NCBI GenBank assembly: GCA_036345935.2
Contig: JADWOT020000010.1
Span: forward strand, 9,096,455-9,160,454
Direction of reading: 5' to 3'
DNA: 64,000 nt
Source: Taenia hydatigena
Taxonomy: Eukaryota; Platyhelminthes; Cestoda; Cyclophyllidea; Taeniidae
Positions 11,610 to 25,330 of the stretch are shown here, piece by piece. Position 1 is the first letter of the stretch. Each line of letters starts with the position of its first letter. Under the pieces are notes generated by a model. The model was not told the DNA's origin. It saw only the letters and a program-made list of their open reading frames with translations, and searched no databases. The translations under genes were made by a program, and so were the position numbers.

Positions 11610-13655
11610 CATTAGTCATTTACCGTCAGTACGAGAGTGAGCACACTACGGTAAATTGAAAGAGCATGCCCCAAGTATGTACGAGTTTGTAAATACTGTA
11701 CTCAGTCTGATTACAACTACAGGCTCTGCTGTGCATGTTGTCACACTGAACAATGCTTGCTGATGTGTCGTTGAGGCCTGAAGTCTCCACACCGCTTATC
11801 ACCATCCATGCCAATCGATTTACATTACATGCCTACTTCCAGTCGTTCCATTTGATGCCTCAGTCAACATGGAACCGCGCCTATCAACTAGGTTGTCAGT
11901 CGAATTAATTAATGCCAAATCGTGGTTAACGATAATGCGTCCAAAGCAGAAGCGTGCGATGCCTTAGGAAATGGCAGTAAGTGTGGCTAAAATAAGTCTC
12001 ATCAGTTCAACAGGACAGTTACACCTTTCACATAATCTGCTAGAATTCTTTTTGCATTTCCTTTGTCAGCAGGATACCATTGTGTAATGTTGAGCGGACG
12101 TATCCTGCGTCACCTCAGCTGTCGTGGTAAAGGTTGTAACAGACTCATAAAGACTAAAGTGTAACTGGAGCATTCGTAGCCATCTTCACCACCGAAGGGC
12201 GTTGATCACAGTGTTACCAGCCCTTGCTTTAAATTAGAAAGCTAGCTTGCGTTAAAAGCCACAGTAACTTATACGCATACGATAAAGATGGTTTTGGAGG
12301 CTCAGCTTATTTTACTTTCGAAGATGCGACAGCGTATAAGCATTAAAGCATAAAGATTGTTTGCCATGAACTTAATATGAATTTAAACAAGGCTTGAGCC
12401 ACAAAATTTATAAGCTCATGATGTGGATGTTGAACGCCCCCTCTTTACATTATAATAAGCCAAAGTGCTATGTCAGAACATGCATCGCTGCAGCAAAGAA
12501 GTATTTGGAGGCAACAGTTATAGTCCTAAGACCATGGCTTAAAATGACCGAGTAGTTCAGCGTTCTTTTTATTTAACTTTAGAGCCCATAACGAATAGCG
12601 ATACATCCATGCCTGTGTTAGCACAGTTAGATCGTCCACATGCATTTCGGTGGGTTTTGCTGGTAGAGTCCAAATTTCTACTCCTAATCCCACTAAAGAG
12701 TTACCAATCGGATCGGTTTTTTCCCAAAATCCAACACAATTTTAGGAGAGTTTCCCAAACTAATTTATCTTCAAGGTGAATATGGACTATGTGCCTTGAA
12801 CAACAACTCGACTGATCGAGTAGTTCAAAGAGATTTCGGTCAGAAAAAGGTGGAAGCACATGCTTCAGCTTTAAAGAAAGTTTGCTGTACCAGTATTTCA
12901 TCATAAGGGGCGGCAGCATCAGATGAGTTGCTCGATAGTTCGACTCATAACCATTAAAGTGGAAGACTAGTAACCCTATTCATTGCTCTCAGAGCAAAAC
13001 CTAGACCCAAGATCATCACTGACCCTGACGACCAGCTTTGAATTGAATTGGAAACTAAGAGTCTAAAAAATGCAAGGCATTATGCAAATAGATACCTAAG
13101 CATAAAAGATCAAAATGTGGTCCTGTAAAAGTGGCAGCGCAACTTCGTGCGCTTTGGCCATGAAAGTCAGTTCGAATATTTCACTTTCGTCGTCAGAGAA
13201 CATTGAAACAAATCCACATCGTTGGCTTGCAAAGGCACCAAAGTGAGTCGACTTGTGCTGTGTCAAATATCTGCAGCTCATAATGTATGTTACAACAATC
13301 ACTCGAGGCTAAAAGCTACTTTCATCTTCTTGTTACACTCGCAACAACCCTTCCACTTCCCTTCTAACACCGGGCTTAGTCCCATTTTTGGCCAATGAAA
13401 TCCGCCTTCACCGTGAAGATATAACCTCCCCTGCATGTCAACCGCTGCAGTGGAAAAGGTTTTAATTTTCTTCTTGCATTCGGCTTGTCCACAATGACGA
13501 GATCGCCTACATTGTCTAGGCTATCGGTTAGTTGGTGATGAAGAAGTAGCGTGTGCGAGCTATTAAACACTTCGATTCGACTCTATTGATCCTTGCAGCT
13601 GGAAAGACTTTTGCTAGAAGACTAAAAGAACATTCTTACAAGGAACACAAACAGT
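11610..13655. other. Intergenic, no recognised feature
   Basis: Only short frames are present. There is no recognised coding, RNA or repeat feature between R1 copy 2 and R4 copy 2. Confidence 0.45.
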
Positions 13656-13659
13656 GAGT

Positions 13660-14225
13660 CTAGTGAGACACAAAGCCCATCACAACAACTCAGATGCTGG
13701 AACTCACACTTACCTGAGCGTAGTCCAATTCCACATTCTATGTGCTCTATTAAATGCTTCATAACAGACATGCAGAATCCTGTCAAAGCTAATGCCTGAC
13801 TTGTCATCAACACTGAAAGGAGAATGCCGTTTGATAGTATGTCCTTTCTTTTAAGCACCTACGGCCTATCCAACTAAATTGCAGTCGTTCCCTGAATCGA
13901 CAAAGGAGGCAGCGCTGGCACAGATAATGTACTAGAAATGAACAAGTAGCATTCAAATTGGCAAATTAAGCGAATCAACAAAGAGTGAGCATACATTTTG
14001 CTCGAGGAGTTTTAATCAAAAATTAATCTCCAACATGCGTATCGGCAACTAGGAAAAAATACGGAGAAATCAATGAAACATCAAAATAAAGAATAACTTG
14101 CGTGTTGAGTAGAAGATAGCAGTGATCACAAAGATGCTACACAACGCGTCACGAGTGTCAAGCACAAAGGCAGAAAATTGCCGATTCGCAAATGAATAAC
14201 CACAAATACTGCAGCCCGTGTCACA
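13660..14225. repeat. Repeat R4, copy 2
   Basis: This is the direct duplicate of 5,510-6,130. It carries the second copy of the exon-like minus-strand frame (13,714-13,850) and the conserved consensus splice donor. Confidence 0.75.
13714..13850 (-). CDS. Exon-like frame with conserved splice donor, copy 2
   Basis: This is the partner of 5,568-5,704, with 45 codons plus two bases, a TAA directly upstream, and CTCAG|GTAAGT with the exon end at 13,714. The GHT, D-R-I-x-H-V-C-Y and H-R-M-W-N blocks are kept, while intervening residues differ (for example DDKSG against DTGLG). Several differences are synonymous, which suggests past coding constraint. The function is unknown. Confidence 0.3.
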
Positions 14226-15268
14226 CAACACGGTGATGGTCAACTCGGTAAGCACAAAAATTTATCTCATTTATCACTTTCTAAAACACTAACATTGCGA
14301 TCAGTAATGTGACACGAGTGCGAATTCTATTGCTGCATGAAATTGTGCAGACTAAGGCAAGGCTGTCACGACTACTTCACCCTGTCCATAAGTCGTTGTC
14401 ATTGCTAACTGATAACATGAACATCAGCACTTCACGATTGGTGTGCAGAGTCCTCGATGCTCACCCAATTGAGAGTTAGTGTGCTACCTCACTATCGTGC
14501 ACGCTGTTGTAATTACTTGCTTAAAAATCTTCCTATCTTACCGATGCTTGATGTCCCCTCATTTCAACACTAACTCAACACACAACTGCGTGCATGCTGA
14601 GGAAAGTGAGTGATCTTTGACAGCTAAGCTGAAGCGGTTTTTGTGAGCAGCATTGACTGATGATTGTGTGGGAGAGGATCGACCTGCTTAGTGGATTGAA
14701 GAAGGGCGTAATGTTGACCGCATTGCTCTGTGATGTAGTTTTGGTAATTCTCTTGCTCTTGTGGGAACAAATGCAGTTTAATTTGCGCACTGTACTAATG
14801 CGCTGATAACCTCCAGTGGCATCCTTACCGGACAGCTGTTGTGTGTGGAAAACAATAACAATGCAAAGGGCAGTAGTTGCACTTGTGTGAGAAATACTAT
14901 GGATTCATAGTCCCATACTTAAACACTTGGGGCGTTGAAGTCGTACTATTCAGTTTTGAAATTGACCTCTGTCTAAAAATTACATCCCATAGCTCGAGAT
15001 GTGCATCTCGCTAAATGGCTTTAGCCGTGGGAAATGATATGTCATGAATGTTTCCAAAGCAAAACGGACGTCTTATGAAAGCCTTGCTTCTGCTAGCACC
15101 ACAAGTGTTTCGATTGCATTCATTGATAATTTGCAGTTTGGTACGCAACGCTAGCCCACCTGCTGCGTTTATCTAGGTTCTCCTACTGTTCTCCGCATTC
15201 TCAATCACTTCTCTGTAAATCAGGTGCCTGTGTGTGTGTGCGTGTGTATGTGATAGGATTGGAATGGG
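14226..15268. other. Intergenic; (GT)n at the end
   Basis: There is no recognised gene. A GT microsatellite lies at 15,229-15,252, just before R5 copy 2. Confidence 0.5.
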
Positions 15269-15269
15269 C

Positions 15270-15712
15270 CTTTTCAATCTCCGACTACTGTTGTAATGGC
15301 AGGATCCTTACATGTGAACCATGGCTGGCTGTAGAAATACGCAATGAAGTCTTCGTGTTTAAGAACAGCAAGTAGCTGAAGCTCAGTAGCTTACAATAAC
15401 CAACACTGTGGGACGTAAAGAAAATAAAGAATTAAATATGCATTGAAGTGAGCAAGGTCACGTGTTGGTCGCCTCTCCTCTACTTATAAAACAATCGTTG
15501 AACATCGCAGTGAAATTGTCATTTCACATCCTCAACGCATTTTCGGTTTCTGACTGCTGAACTTGGTGAACAACCGACCATCCCACAACCGCGAGCATTT
15601 CAAATTGTACAATTTCTGCAAGAATATAGAGATTATACACATCATTCCCTCTTCCTCCTTCTCCTCCTGCTGAGAAGTACAGCAACATTTCGCTCATGAA
15701 TTCACTATAGCA
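15270..15712. repeat. Repeat R5, copy 2 (inverted)
   Basis: This is the reverse complement of 6,115-6,560, including the CCT-rich counterpart of the GGA microsatellite at about 15,648-15,668. Confidence 0.7.
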
Positions 15713-15714
15713 TA

Positions 15715-18700
15715 CGCCTTCGGTCTAGAATGATGCAGAAGTAGCAGAGCTCATGGTTTGTATCGACATGGGCAAACCATAATATTTCACACATTCTGAG
15801 GATTCCTGTACATCTGCCGGCTTCCTCAGCAAACTTATAGCCTGCGCTTCGTCTCACACCATCGTGCGCGATGGTGATCATTTTGTTATCCTTAGTTGAG
15901 GCACTGACTCCACCTACATTTTCGCACTAAAATGTTGCAGATCAAATAGCAGAGTTTGAGGATACCACCCACCAAAGCTGTTTGGTTTCAATTACGTGAA
16001 ATAAAAGTCAGCGCCTCAAAGTACCAAATCAGAAAGACAACATAGAGTTCATCACAAAGTAGATGTCGAGGTGCACTGGCAGGCCAAAGGCCAAGAGGAG
16101 TGCTACTAAGGGAGGACGATGTTGGGTGGAATGCCAGAAGAATGGGTGGGTTCACTCATTCCACTCAATATGATATGGCTGCGATTTGATGCAATGCTGC
16201 ATGAAGTGATAAGAATCGAGAGAAAAAACTGTATAAAATACAAGTAGGGTGCAACTATTAAATTCTGAAAAATAGTAGCTATCTACGTTAGGTTCGATCA
16301 AATGTGAGCAGACTACGCTGAATCGTTACCGGCGATGAAGTAGTGTACTTCGGTCTTCAATGTAGCATTGTCAAATGTCGATAAAGTACTTTGATCTTGA
16401 AGGGGATCAGAATGAAAAGAGTAGATTTAAGTCGAAGGAAAATTGATCGACGGACATGAGCTGCTCACCCATCTAGTTGGCAACTTGAAAGACCAGATAT
16501 CTCCAGTAGGAAACCAAGCCAACCTGTCAGTTGGTGTGCAATCCCAGATAAACCTTTTGTTCAACATTCAACAAGTTGTCCCTCTCATAGCCGCAACTGG
16601 GAACGTTCGATGAACCGCCTTTCGGTCAATCTTGCCCTCCTGATTAGCAGATTATTGCGTTACGTAGACCTTGAATACACTGCTGTCACCCTAAGTGCAA
16701 GATCAATCGCTCAATTGTAGGCACAGTCTCCATTGTCAGGTCGGTTGGCGCACTCACGTACATGGCGTTGGTGCTGACTGCCGCACGTTAATCTGCAAAA
16801 GGTGATTGTTGGCTTGACCTTTTGGAGAAACGATCCTCGTCCAGATCCCAAGGGTTAGCTGTTGCGAGTGACGCTTTCTAAAAGGGTTCCATAACCCATA
16901 TTTCATTCACCCCCACCATTTTGAGTGACTGAATATTGTGCTGGCCAGCCATTTCGGGTCCAAGGCCAATCAGCCACCAGTAGATACGCGGGACTGAGTC
17001 GACCGGGTGACTCGATCCCAGCCACCATTGTCCTGCCGTCAGGCCCACCTACACACCAATCCACCCATTCACTCATCTGCACAAGCACACTTACTGCGTG
17101 TTTTCACTAGATAAGGCCATCTGCTCACGGTGTTCGGCGTTTGTCAACTCAGTCGGCAAGAGATGGAAGGGGCGCTGGTCACTCGTGCACGTAAGCCCTC
17201 CTAGTCGCAGCATGCAAAATGTGCATAGTAAAGAAGATGATGCTACACGAATTTCAATGCTCTTCAATTACAACATAATTGGTGTCGACCTTCTTTTCCA
17301 TTCAACCTGAACTTACTGTCCATTTCTCGTGCAATTAGGCCATTAATTTAATAGCGAAGCGCTCCGAGTGTCCTCCTCCCGTCATCTATAAATTGCTGCT
17401 TCCAGTGATCATATGAAGGAAGTATGTGAATGCCACCTACACTGCTCTAGAAGTCATTTTAATATGGTATCCACTCTAAGAAAACGAGCATTGTTTATTG
17501 CTTCAGGTCGACACACGGGCCTACTGATAGTGACCCAAGTTCGCGCATAATGCGATAGAACATTCAGAACTGGCACACAATGTTTCAATTCAGCATGTCG
17601 CTCAGACTAAGTGATTGCGCCTGTGTCGAAGGGCATGCCAATGCAAGTGCTGGTGCTTCATCACTTCTGCTATGCTCTCATGCCAATGCCGAGCGTTGCT
17701 ATTTTAAGCTTTGCCATTTAGGTGAATTCTCGACGTAACGAGGTGATACATTTATGTGCATGCAATTCCCGAGTCCTATTTTCGAATCATAGTGCCCGCT
17801 CTTCTGCAATGAGGACATTCACATTTTCAATTCTAACCCACATGGAAGAGGCTGTTTTCCCATTGCTAATCCACTCGTGACTGCCCTAATCTTCGGTAAT
17901 GGTCATCAGGAATGCGCCCTCAAACCGAACAAGAATTGTGCACTGCAAACCCGTAAACAAACGAAATTCGAGTTGAATGATAGCATTGGATTCGGTATCG
18001 GAACGCCTTTGGACTGCGCGGCTAGCATCTTTACTACTTCATCACTTCTCTTTCTTTTACGGAGGCTACGCAGGTTTACAAAGCCACCACCAACAAAAGT
18101 GAGCCCTTAGTCTTTTTTTTCCTGCTTTTGCGTTCACTCACACGTTTTGAACGTGGAAGCCATCATCTTTGTGCACTTAACTGCCCACTTGTCTGGTTGT
18201 GTGGTAAATGCCACCCACGTCGCTGGAGCAAATGGCTCGTCGGGTTACAACAATTGACCAACCAAGACACGACACGTGAGTCTACTCCCTCCCTAACTAA
18301 CTCTCCCACCTACTAGCTTGAATTCCTGTCTACTAGGGCATATTTGCTGCGAAGATTCGGAAGTTGCCATTTCATTTGCATGAAATATGTCTCTCTGTGT
18401 GTGTGTGTATGTTTGTCATGCTTGTGTCCAATCGGGACGCATATAATTTGAAGCAGTCACACAACATCACTCCTCTTTACTTCATACATCAAGAAAAATT
18501 GGGAAGTAATTTGCAGAGGAAAACACTTTGGGACAAGTATTTATTGACGAGAGACAGTGGTTGTGCTAATTGAAGTCACAAATTGAAAATGAGCGAAAGT
18601 TCACACAGAACATACTACCACGCAAGTGAACACGGTTGCAACAACTGGAGCAGCCAAGCCAAACATGGCGAGTGCAGGGAACGAGGCAGACTGTGTTGGC

Positions 18701-19035
18701 CAAATAGCTCACTCTTCACCATCTATCCTACAAAAGCAAGTTTTGTTATGATAACTTGGAAAACAAAGGCGTCACTTAGCTGTAGGCTGTGCATCATGTG
18801 GTTCTTTGCCTGCCTTACTGGTTGCATCTGTTTGACTGTCTGAAGTCGAGCTGATACTTATGCTTAACATGAACAAATGACAGTTTGCCACTCCGATTTT
18901 ATTGTCACAATGGTTTTGTTCTGTTCTGTTCTATTCAACTCCAAGTCTGAATTAGCTCAGTCAATTTGAAGTCACAGCGTGATGTTTGAGGAGAGACGAA
19001 GAGTAGACTGACCTCATGGCAAAAGAGGAGTGGTT
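15715..19035. other. Intergenic; GC-richer patch and microsatellite
   Basis: A GC-richer patch at about 16,740-17,060 has frames open on both strands but no recognisable domain. On its minus strand it contains a B-box-like string (GGATCGAGTCACC). A (CT)(GT) microsatellite lies at 18,391-18,409. Nothing else is supported. Confidence 0.4.
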
Positions 19036-19039
19036 GCTG

Positions 19040-20910
19040 CCGTGACTCATGGCATCCTGACTATCCAGTCGGCCGACCAGATAATCGGCTGATCATCTGA
19101 CTCCTGCCTCGCCAGTCAAGCTGTTGCCGCATGGAAGTCCAACTTTCCGCAGGTTGGCTAAAACGATTAAACTTATGAAAATTTGTTTGATGAAATCAGG
19201 AGAGGGAAAGAGTACAGTTTCGTGTCGATCGTAGTAATTTATTTCCGCCTTTTAGCTTTGCTACTCACTTAAAGATGGCAGCATGATACACAGCTCACAC
19301 GCGAATGCAACACGAAATCAGGCAGCAAAATACAAAACTTGCGAGTGCGTAGGCAAGTTGTTATCCTTCCGTAAGAGGTGGTGATAAAAAAAAACATAAA
19401 TATGATAAGATGCATAAGAATATTACTCAGAATTGCCCAAGATTAGTAAAAGATATCCACAAAATCGAAAACACGTGCTATAATCTTAAAAAAATAAACA
19501 AGTGACACAGCTGAAATTGACTTCTAGCTTTGTTAAGAAGAGCAAGCAGTGGTTTCATGCTACACACGCTAATTACACTGAAGCCTTGTCTGTCGAAGTT
19601 TAACACTGCAGTAAATAAGTAGTATCATGATTGGTTCGGTTGAATTAGAAGCTAAGCAGACGAATCCAATTTCCCATTGCAAAATAAATTGATGCACACA
19701 TACTCTGAACAACTCAGATAATAATAAAATCAGACATGCCTTTTTCTGGTGGTATAAACTACTCCAAAATTCCCCATTTACCAAACACTTGTCAGCTCCA
19801 GTCGACAATGCGTCAAACGGTTGTGTTGGACACGTGGACTGCCTGAAGTAAACATGTTTAGCGAGGCATTTTTGGTTAGCTGTTTAGTTTTGCACCTATA
19901 AATCGCCACTCTTAATGGTGTGTGCAAAAATCCAACAGCTTATAGCTCCACAACTGTAAACCTTGTCCCTCTTTAGTGAGAATTATGTTTTCCTTCTGCC
20001 ATCGTGTAAATAACACGTTGGCAAAAATACGACCAGTGGTCTAATCATGATCTAAAACAGAAGAGCTGAGAAGGGGCGGTGATGAGGAAGGAAGGAAGGA
20101 CCGTAATAATCACCACCGAGGCTTCCCTCTAGCATTCAGATATTGACTTTGATTGTAGCTTTTCACGTCTCATTTGTAAAAAAAGGCGACGCTAATTTCT
20201 TTAAATGGAGACTTGTGTCTTGCTCTATTGCAAAATAAATCTAACAGAATATCACACGAAAAATAATAAAAAAGCAAGGTGCTTATTTAAATGGGTGGCT
20301 GATTGGATCAGATTTTTTCGAAATGGCTATTTTTCACTGCTCTTAGGCGAATTTTAACGAAGTTTGATGATTAGCTGCGCAATCTCCAGTCAACTTTATC
20401 TATTCTATTTCCTCAAAAGCATTTGTTATGGAAGTGCTTGCAGTGCAATGCAACAACCTCGTCAAAATTTGCAGTTTAAGACGGGTGGAGTGGCAAAGTC
20501 ATGTAGTGCACTCAAATGAGAGGCAACTCAGCTCCTCCGTTTTGAACTACTTTGCACACACATGACTTGATTTGCTCGAAAAGAGGTCGAGCTAGGCATT
20601 CCGCACTGTATGCATTGTGACAGGCAATTTATGGAAGAGATTTTCACGATATGTGCAGCTATTGTGCAATGTCTAATTCCATGGAAGTGTGCACCTCTCC
20701 TGTGGCACCCACCTACGCCTTCTCACTACCTATCGGCATTTCTGCGTAAGTCCGTTAGCTGAAGCATGTATCAATGGATAATTTGGAAGATTTTAACATC
20801 ACCCGATCTCTAGCATGTGACGGCGGCGTTTGAGCATAGCAGCACGCTTAGTGATTATACGGCGGATCACATACCAATGTCCCTCATTGCGACATCACCT
20901 TACCACTTCT
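19040..20910. repeat. Repeat R2, right arm
   Basis: This is the inverted partner of 722-3,500, lacking the 874-bp segment. On its minus strand a frame at 19,569-19,808 shares with the left arm (1,910-2,107) the block YHQKKACLILL and then FRxCVHQFILQ, so that stretch is open in both arms. No protein family is recognised. Confidence 0.75.
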
Positions 20911-20914
20911 CATG

Positions 20915-23525
20915 CCTTGAATTCTCAGTTGAGGCTTAGCTCCTAATAAAATCTTTCCACAGCAGAGGATTTCTGGCAAGTGAATGGTTCATTGACTTTA
21001 CTTACACCTTCCTGCTCTCATTTTACGCACTGGCTTGTGAGGCAGGCAATACATCATCTCATTCAAGTGAACTAAATAAAATTAGGCAATCAATTCATGA
21101 TGGCTAGCTCTCTCACACAGGTAGAAATGCTAGCATTTCGCTTACTTCCACCATCCGAATTGGGGTTCCGCACAGAGCTCAGTCTGTATTTCGTTATTTT
21201 AATGCATCTTAGTAGGTTATTCGAGGCACCACAGCAAGCTACTAACTAACCACATAGCAAATCAGATAACCTGTTTCATACGCGTCTTTGCCTGGATTTC
21301 TTCTTAGATTATTTTGTTGACAAATGATAAGAAACGTCCGGACGAGATTGGCAATGCTGCCTACCCTCAGCTTTGAAGGAGAGTAAGCCTTATTGCACAG
21401 TTTATTTTCTGAATAATTCGTCCCATTTAGGCCCTCTGGTAAGACTTCCCAAAATCGCACGCTTATGTAGTTAAGCGGATGAAGCGAACCAACAGTCGTG
21501 CAATCACCGGCAAAACCAACGATTGTAAGAGTTTGCATTTACCGGTAGGGTGAAGCAAAACCTCATCCATGTACGCGTATTGAATCAGTCAGCAACTGAG
21601 TCCGACAAGTCACTGCAAGGTGCTCAAAATGAAGAACCAGTTTTCAGTTGACTTAATTTTCTTGAAAAAACAGCATCATGCGCTATCTGATACATCCAGT
21701 CTTCGAAAAGGGGTCAGTGTGTAATGAGCTCTTATAGATTTGTTAGGAAGTGAAGCAGACATTGACGAGGACCTCGGGGCCAAATATTATCAAAATACTA
21801 TGATTATGCGATTGTTCTTAACCACTCAAACCATTGACTCATGCGATGTTTAGTTAAAGAATCTACCGATAGTTAGAGTCCATATAAATTTTCCCCCAGT
21901 AATGCCAATTACTGTGACTGTTTTAATTCCCAACTTGTATAATCACAACCTATTTGTTGATTTTGTGACCAATGCTAGTGATCCTCTTTCATTTTATCGT
22001 TTAATGAAAACGTATTTGCCTTCGAGCACTCGCACCACTATCAGGTTATTTATATTCTAATTTACTGCGCAAATCTGCAGAGAAAGGCAAGTGCAATCGT
22101 AGACTTATCTGTTTTAACTCTTTATTGGGCACGATGATGTATAGAAGCAGCTGATTTGTCCATGATGTAGATCATGGGGCGTTGCCAAAAGCTATGTAGA
22201 CGCATCAGCTTGACCGATCAGATGCTTCACTTTCGCATTGATCGCTTTTAGACATTTATCTCACAGAGAGGGCTCAGTGATTCTCCTGTTAGCCAATAGG
22301 CAGTCAGAGTGTGGACAGTGGACATACCAAAGAAATGCACAACGGTCGAAGCCATCCATGCAGATCCAGCTCTGCTAAGACCGTTCAGCACCTCGGATTA
22401 CCATTATTTTTAAGGATTGCATTCATCCTAGAATCAGTAATGTACAATAAAGTCAGCCGGTTCTGACTAAAATTGTATCGTTAATTCAGAGAAACGAATA
22501 AGAGAATGAGCGTTTCTTTTGTATCTTTGTTGAACATTAATATCCTAGGTGTTTCCAAGTCTATTTGTCAATAAAAGCTCTAGTATTCTACACGCATCCA
22601 AAAAGTAATAACCCAAAACTTTTCGACAAATTGCTTACATGGTGACTAATTTTGATACATTCTCCTATTTAATGCTAACCACCGAGGCAGATATAGAGAC
22701 GAGCGAGGAACATCACAGCAAGTATCTCCTCCTACTCATAGGCAATCAGTGGAGGTGAAACCCAAAAATTACTGGTATATCGGTATGATAACTCAAACCA
22801 TAGTAGTTAAGGGTTATTAGACGTCGACTTTGGTGACTTCAGTAAAGGTAGCCCACCCCTGTTTTCGCCACTGCATATTTTTGAGAATGATGGATATGAG
22901 AATTTTGTAGAATCCGAGGCGAATAGAGGGGTGAGATCCACCCTGATCGTCTTTATATGCTTAAAGGAAAGTAGGTGGATTCATTGTTTCAATAAGCGGT
23001 TAGGAATGCCTTATTTTCATTGATGCCATGTTTTATGTCAATCACTAAGTCTGTTGAGGCTGACTGAAGTGGTGCTATGATTAGTCGATGTGCCACAGTT
23101 TCTAATACAGAGCGAAGGTTGAGATCCCATTGTATGCACCCCAATGACTTCAAGAGATTAGGGCAAATCACTATAGAATGCTTAGGTAAATGCCAATTAT
23201 TGTCATTGTGCAGTCTTTTGCATCTTCATCAATAGACGACGTTTATCTCGAACGATTTGGAACGAACCAACAAGCTTAAATCAAGGTAAAGATATTTCAC
23301 TTCCTCCCATGAGGCGCTGATTTGCCAATCACCAAATCACTATACCGTAATCTGTCTATGCTGGTACATCTTGATAATGGTGAACTGTAGTAGTCATGAC
23401 ACGTTCTCATTTGTTTGTCTTCTTTTCCCACTTTCATTCGTTTTTTAGCTTAGATTTTGTCCTACTGCATTCATCCAAACCGCATGCCACATGCAATGAC
23501 ATGCTTAGTTTTTCATTTTAGGGGC
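20915..23525. other. Intergenic, one unrecognised 98-codon frame
   Basis: The only frame of note is minus-strand 21,242-21,538, which starts with ATG (MQTLTIVGFAG...). It has no recognisable domain and may be chance. The + strand turns pyrimidine-rich at 23,400-23,530, directly before the G-rich stretch that follows. Confidence 0.4.
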
Positions 23526-23529
23526 AAAG

Positions 23530-25330
23530 TACCTAACACTGCACAATAGTAAAAGTTGAAATAATGGCAATGGTAGGCAATGCGAGATTGTGGAGTTGTG
23601 TGGAGAAGCGTCTCCGTATGGGATGTGCAATGTGGATGTCAGCATGGACGATAGCGGTGTGTTTGATGACATAGTGGCAAGTGTGACGTTTGTGTTGTTA
23701 GGTCCAAGCAGCGTGCAAGAAGGGCATGGTCGCAAGCTAAGCAGACTACAGATGTGACAGCCTAACCGAGGGGAGCACCGAGGTTTGGTGATAGGTGGGG
23801 CCATCTAATTACCTCGTTGTTGCACCCTCGCTACCGAGTGGGTGGCTCGCCACTAGTGTGTGAATTACACACATAATGCCTTTTTCCCCACCATTATTTC
23901 TCTTTTCTTCCTCCTCGGAGTTAGGGAGAGGAGAAGCTGAAGGGCGCTGCAGTGCGCATGTACGAACAAGCGAATATGTTCTCTTACGAATGGAAGCGCT
24001 ATGGGTCAGAATTCATTTGTGACAACTGCAGCTCACTTTGTTTTTACACGTATGGGAATGCATTTGCTTTGGAAGGGTCAGCGTTAATTATTGCTGGTGG
24101 CACAGATAATGGATGGTGCATCTGCGGGGAAGTAAGTAAGTTCTCCACTGTTGGGTGTGTGGGCATGAATTGTTTGAGAATCGACCTACTACTGCCATTA
24201 CTGCTTAGCCTTGAGAACGGATTAAAAAGGATGGACGGGGTTCGGCGTGGAGAGGGGGATGTTTGGTAGAAGGCAAGGTGATCCTCCCTCCTCTTCCCAA
24301 CTAACCACTTTGTGCATTGGCATGTACGCCAAGTAGGCGGGATGGAGGGAGGGCTGTGGTATGCTGCTTGAGTAAACTTGCAGTAAGTCCTCGTGTTGGT
24401 GTTTCAGCATGCGATGCTGTGGTGAAACAGAGACGAGATGGCTAGTAGCGGCATCACCAATGAGCGGATAACTGCTCAAGTGGGAGCAGCTGGTGTCAGC
24501 TGGTGCTGCCGATTACTTGAGTTGGAGTGGAAGAGAAGTTTGGACACTCCTGCGAGCACGCTCCCCTAAAACTTTGAAGGTATTGTCCATACTGTATTTG
24601 CCAACTGGCTCTTCAGCACCGGCAAAGGGGTTAACCTACCGATATGCACACAAACATCCAACATTTGAGGCGCTATTGTTTTGCGGAGGTAAAGGCACAG
24701 TTATTGAAAAGATGCCATCGAGCTGATCTCTACATATGCCTTTCTCTAGCAGACCTCTGCCTATGAATCCGTAAATCCTTCAATGCCTGCTCAGTAGTTG
24801 TAGTCGCGGGCATCGTTCCTCGTATAGGCATCACTGGATTAGATCGCTTTATGGCTTCCAATTTGGTTTAAATTAATTTTGCAGGCAAATTTTTGGAAGA
24901 GAGGGGAGTGGCATTGGGTTGGTAACTTCGATCATTCATGAGGTCAGGGTATCAGGAGGTATTCATAATTTGGTCTGAAAATGTTTTCTTAGACGTAGCA
25001 TTGTCGGTGTAATGACCTTTTTCTCTAGCAAAATTGGGCTTCCCCATCACCCAAGCATGAGTACTCTCCTCCAGTTGTGCAGACGCAGTGATGTCCTTTG
25101 GGAAGGGTTATGCTATTGCCCTTACTCCTCGTTGAATCAAGTGGATAGTGGGTGCATTTGTTCAAACTGCAGAAAAAGAGTATAATTTGCGTTGAATAGA
25201 CGAGTTGCGTGAGACCGCAGCCTTGAAAATCTGCGGCGATTGCGTTAAAAGCTAAAGGAAGTTTTTCATGAAAATGCCTTTACAGTGTGTGCGTATGCGA
25301 TGGTAGGATGAAGGCACGCTTAAGTTTACG
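23530..25330. other. G-rich stretch with mild strand skew
   Basis: The + strand is enriched in G relative to C, with few long pyrimidine runs (for example 33 purines of 60 at 24,181-24,240). Frames here are low-complexity. It grades into the strongly purine-rich block downstream. No gene is recognised. Confidence 0.45.
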
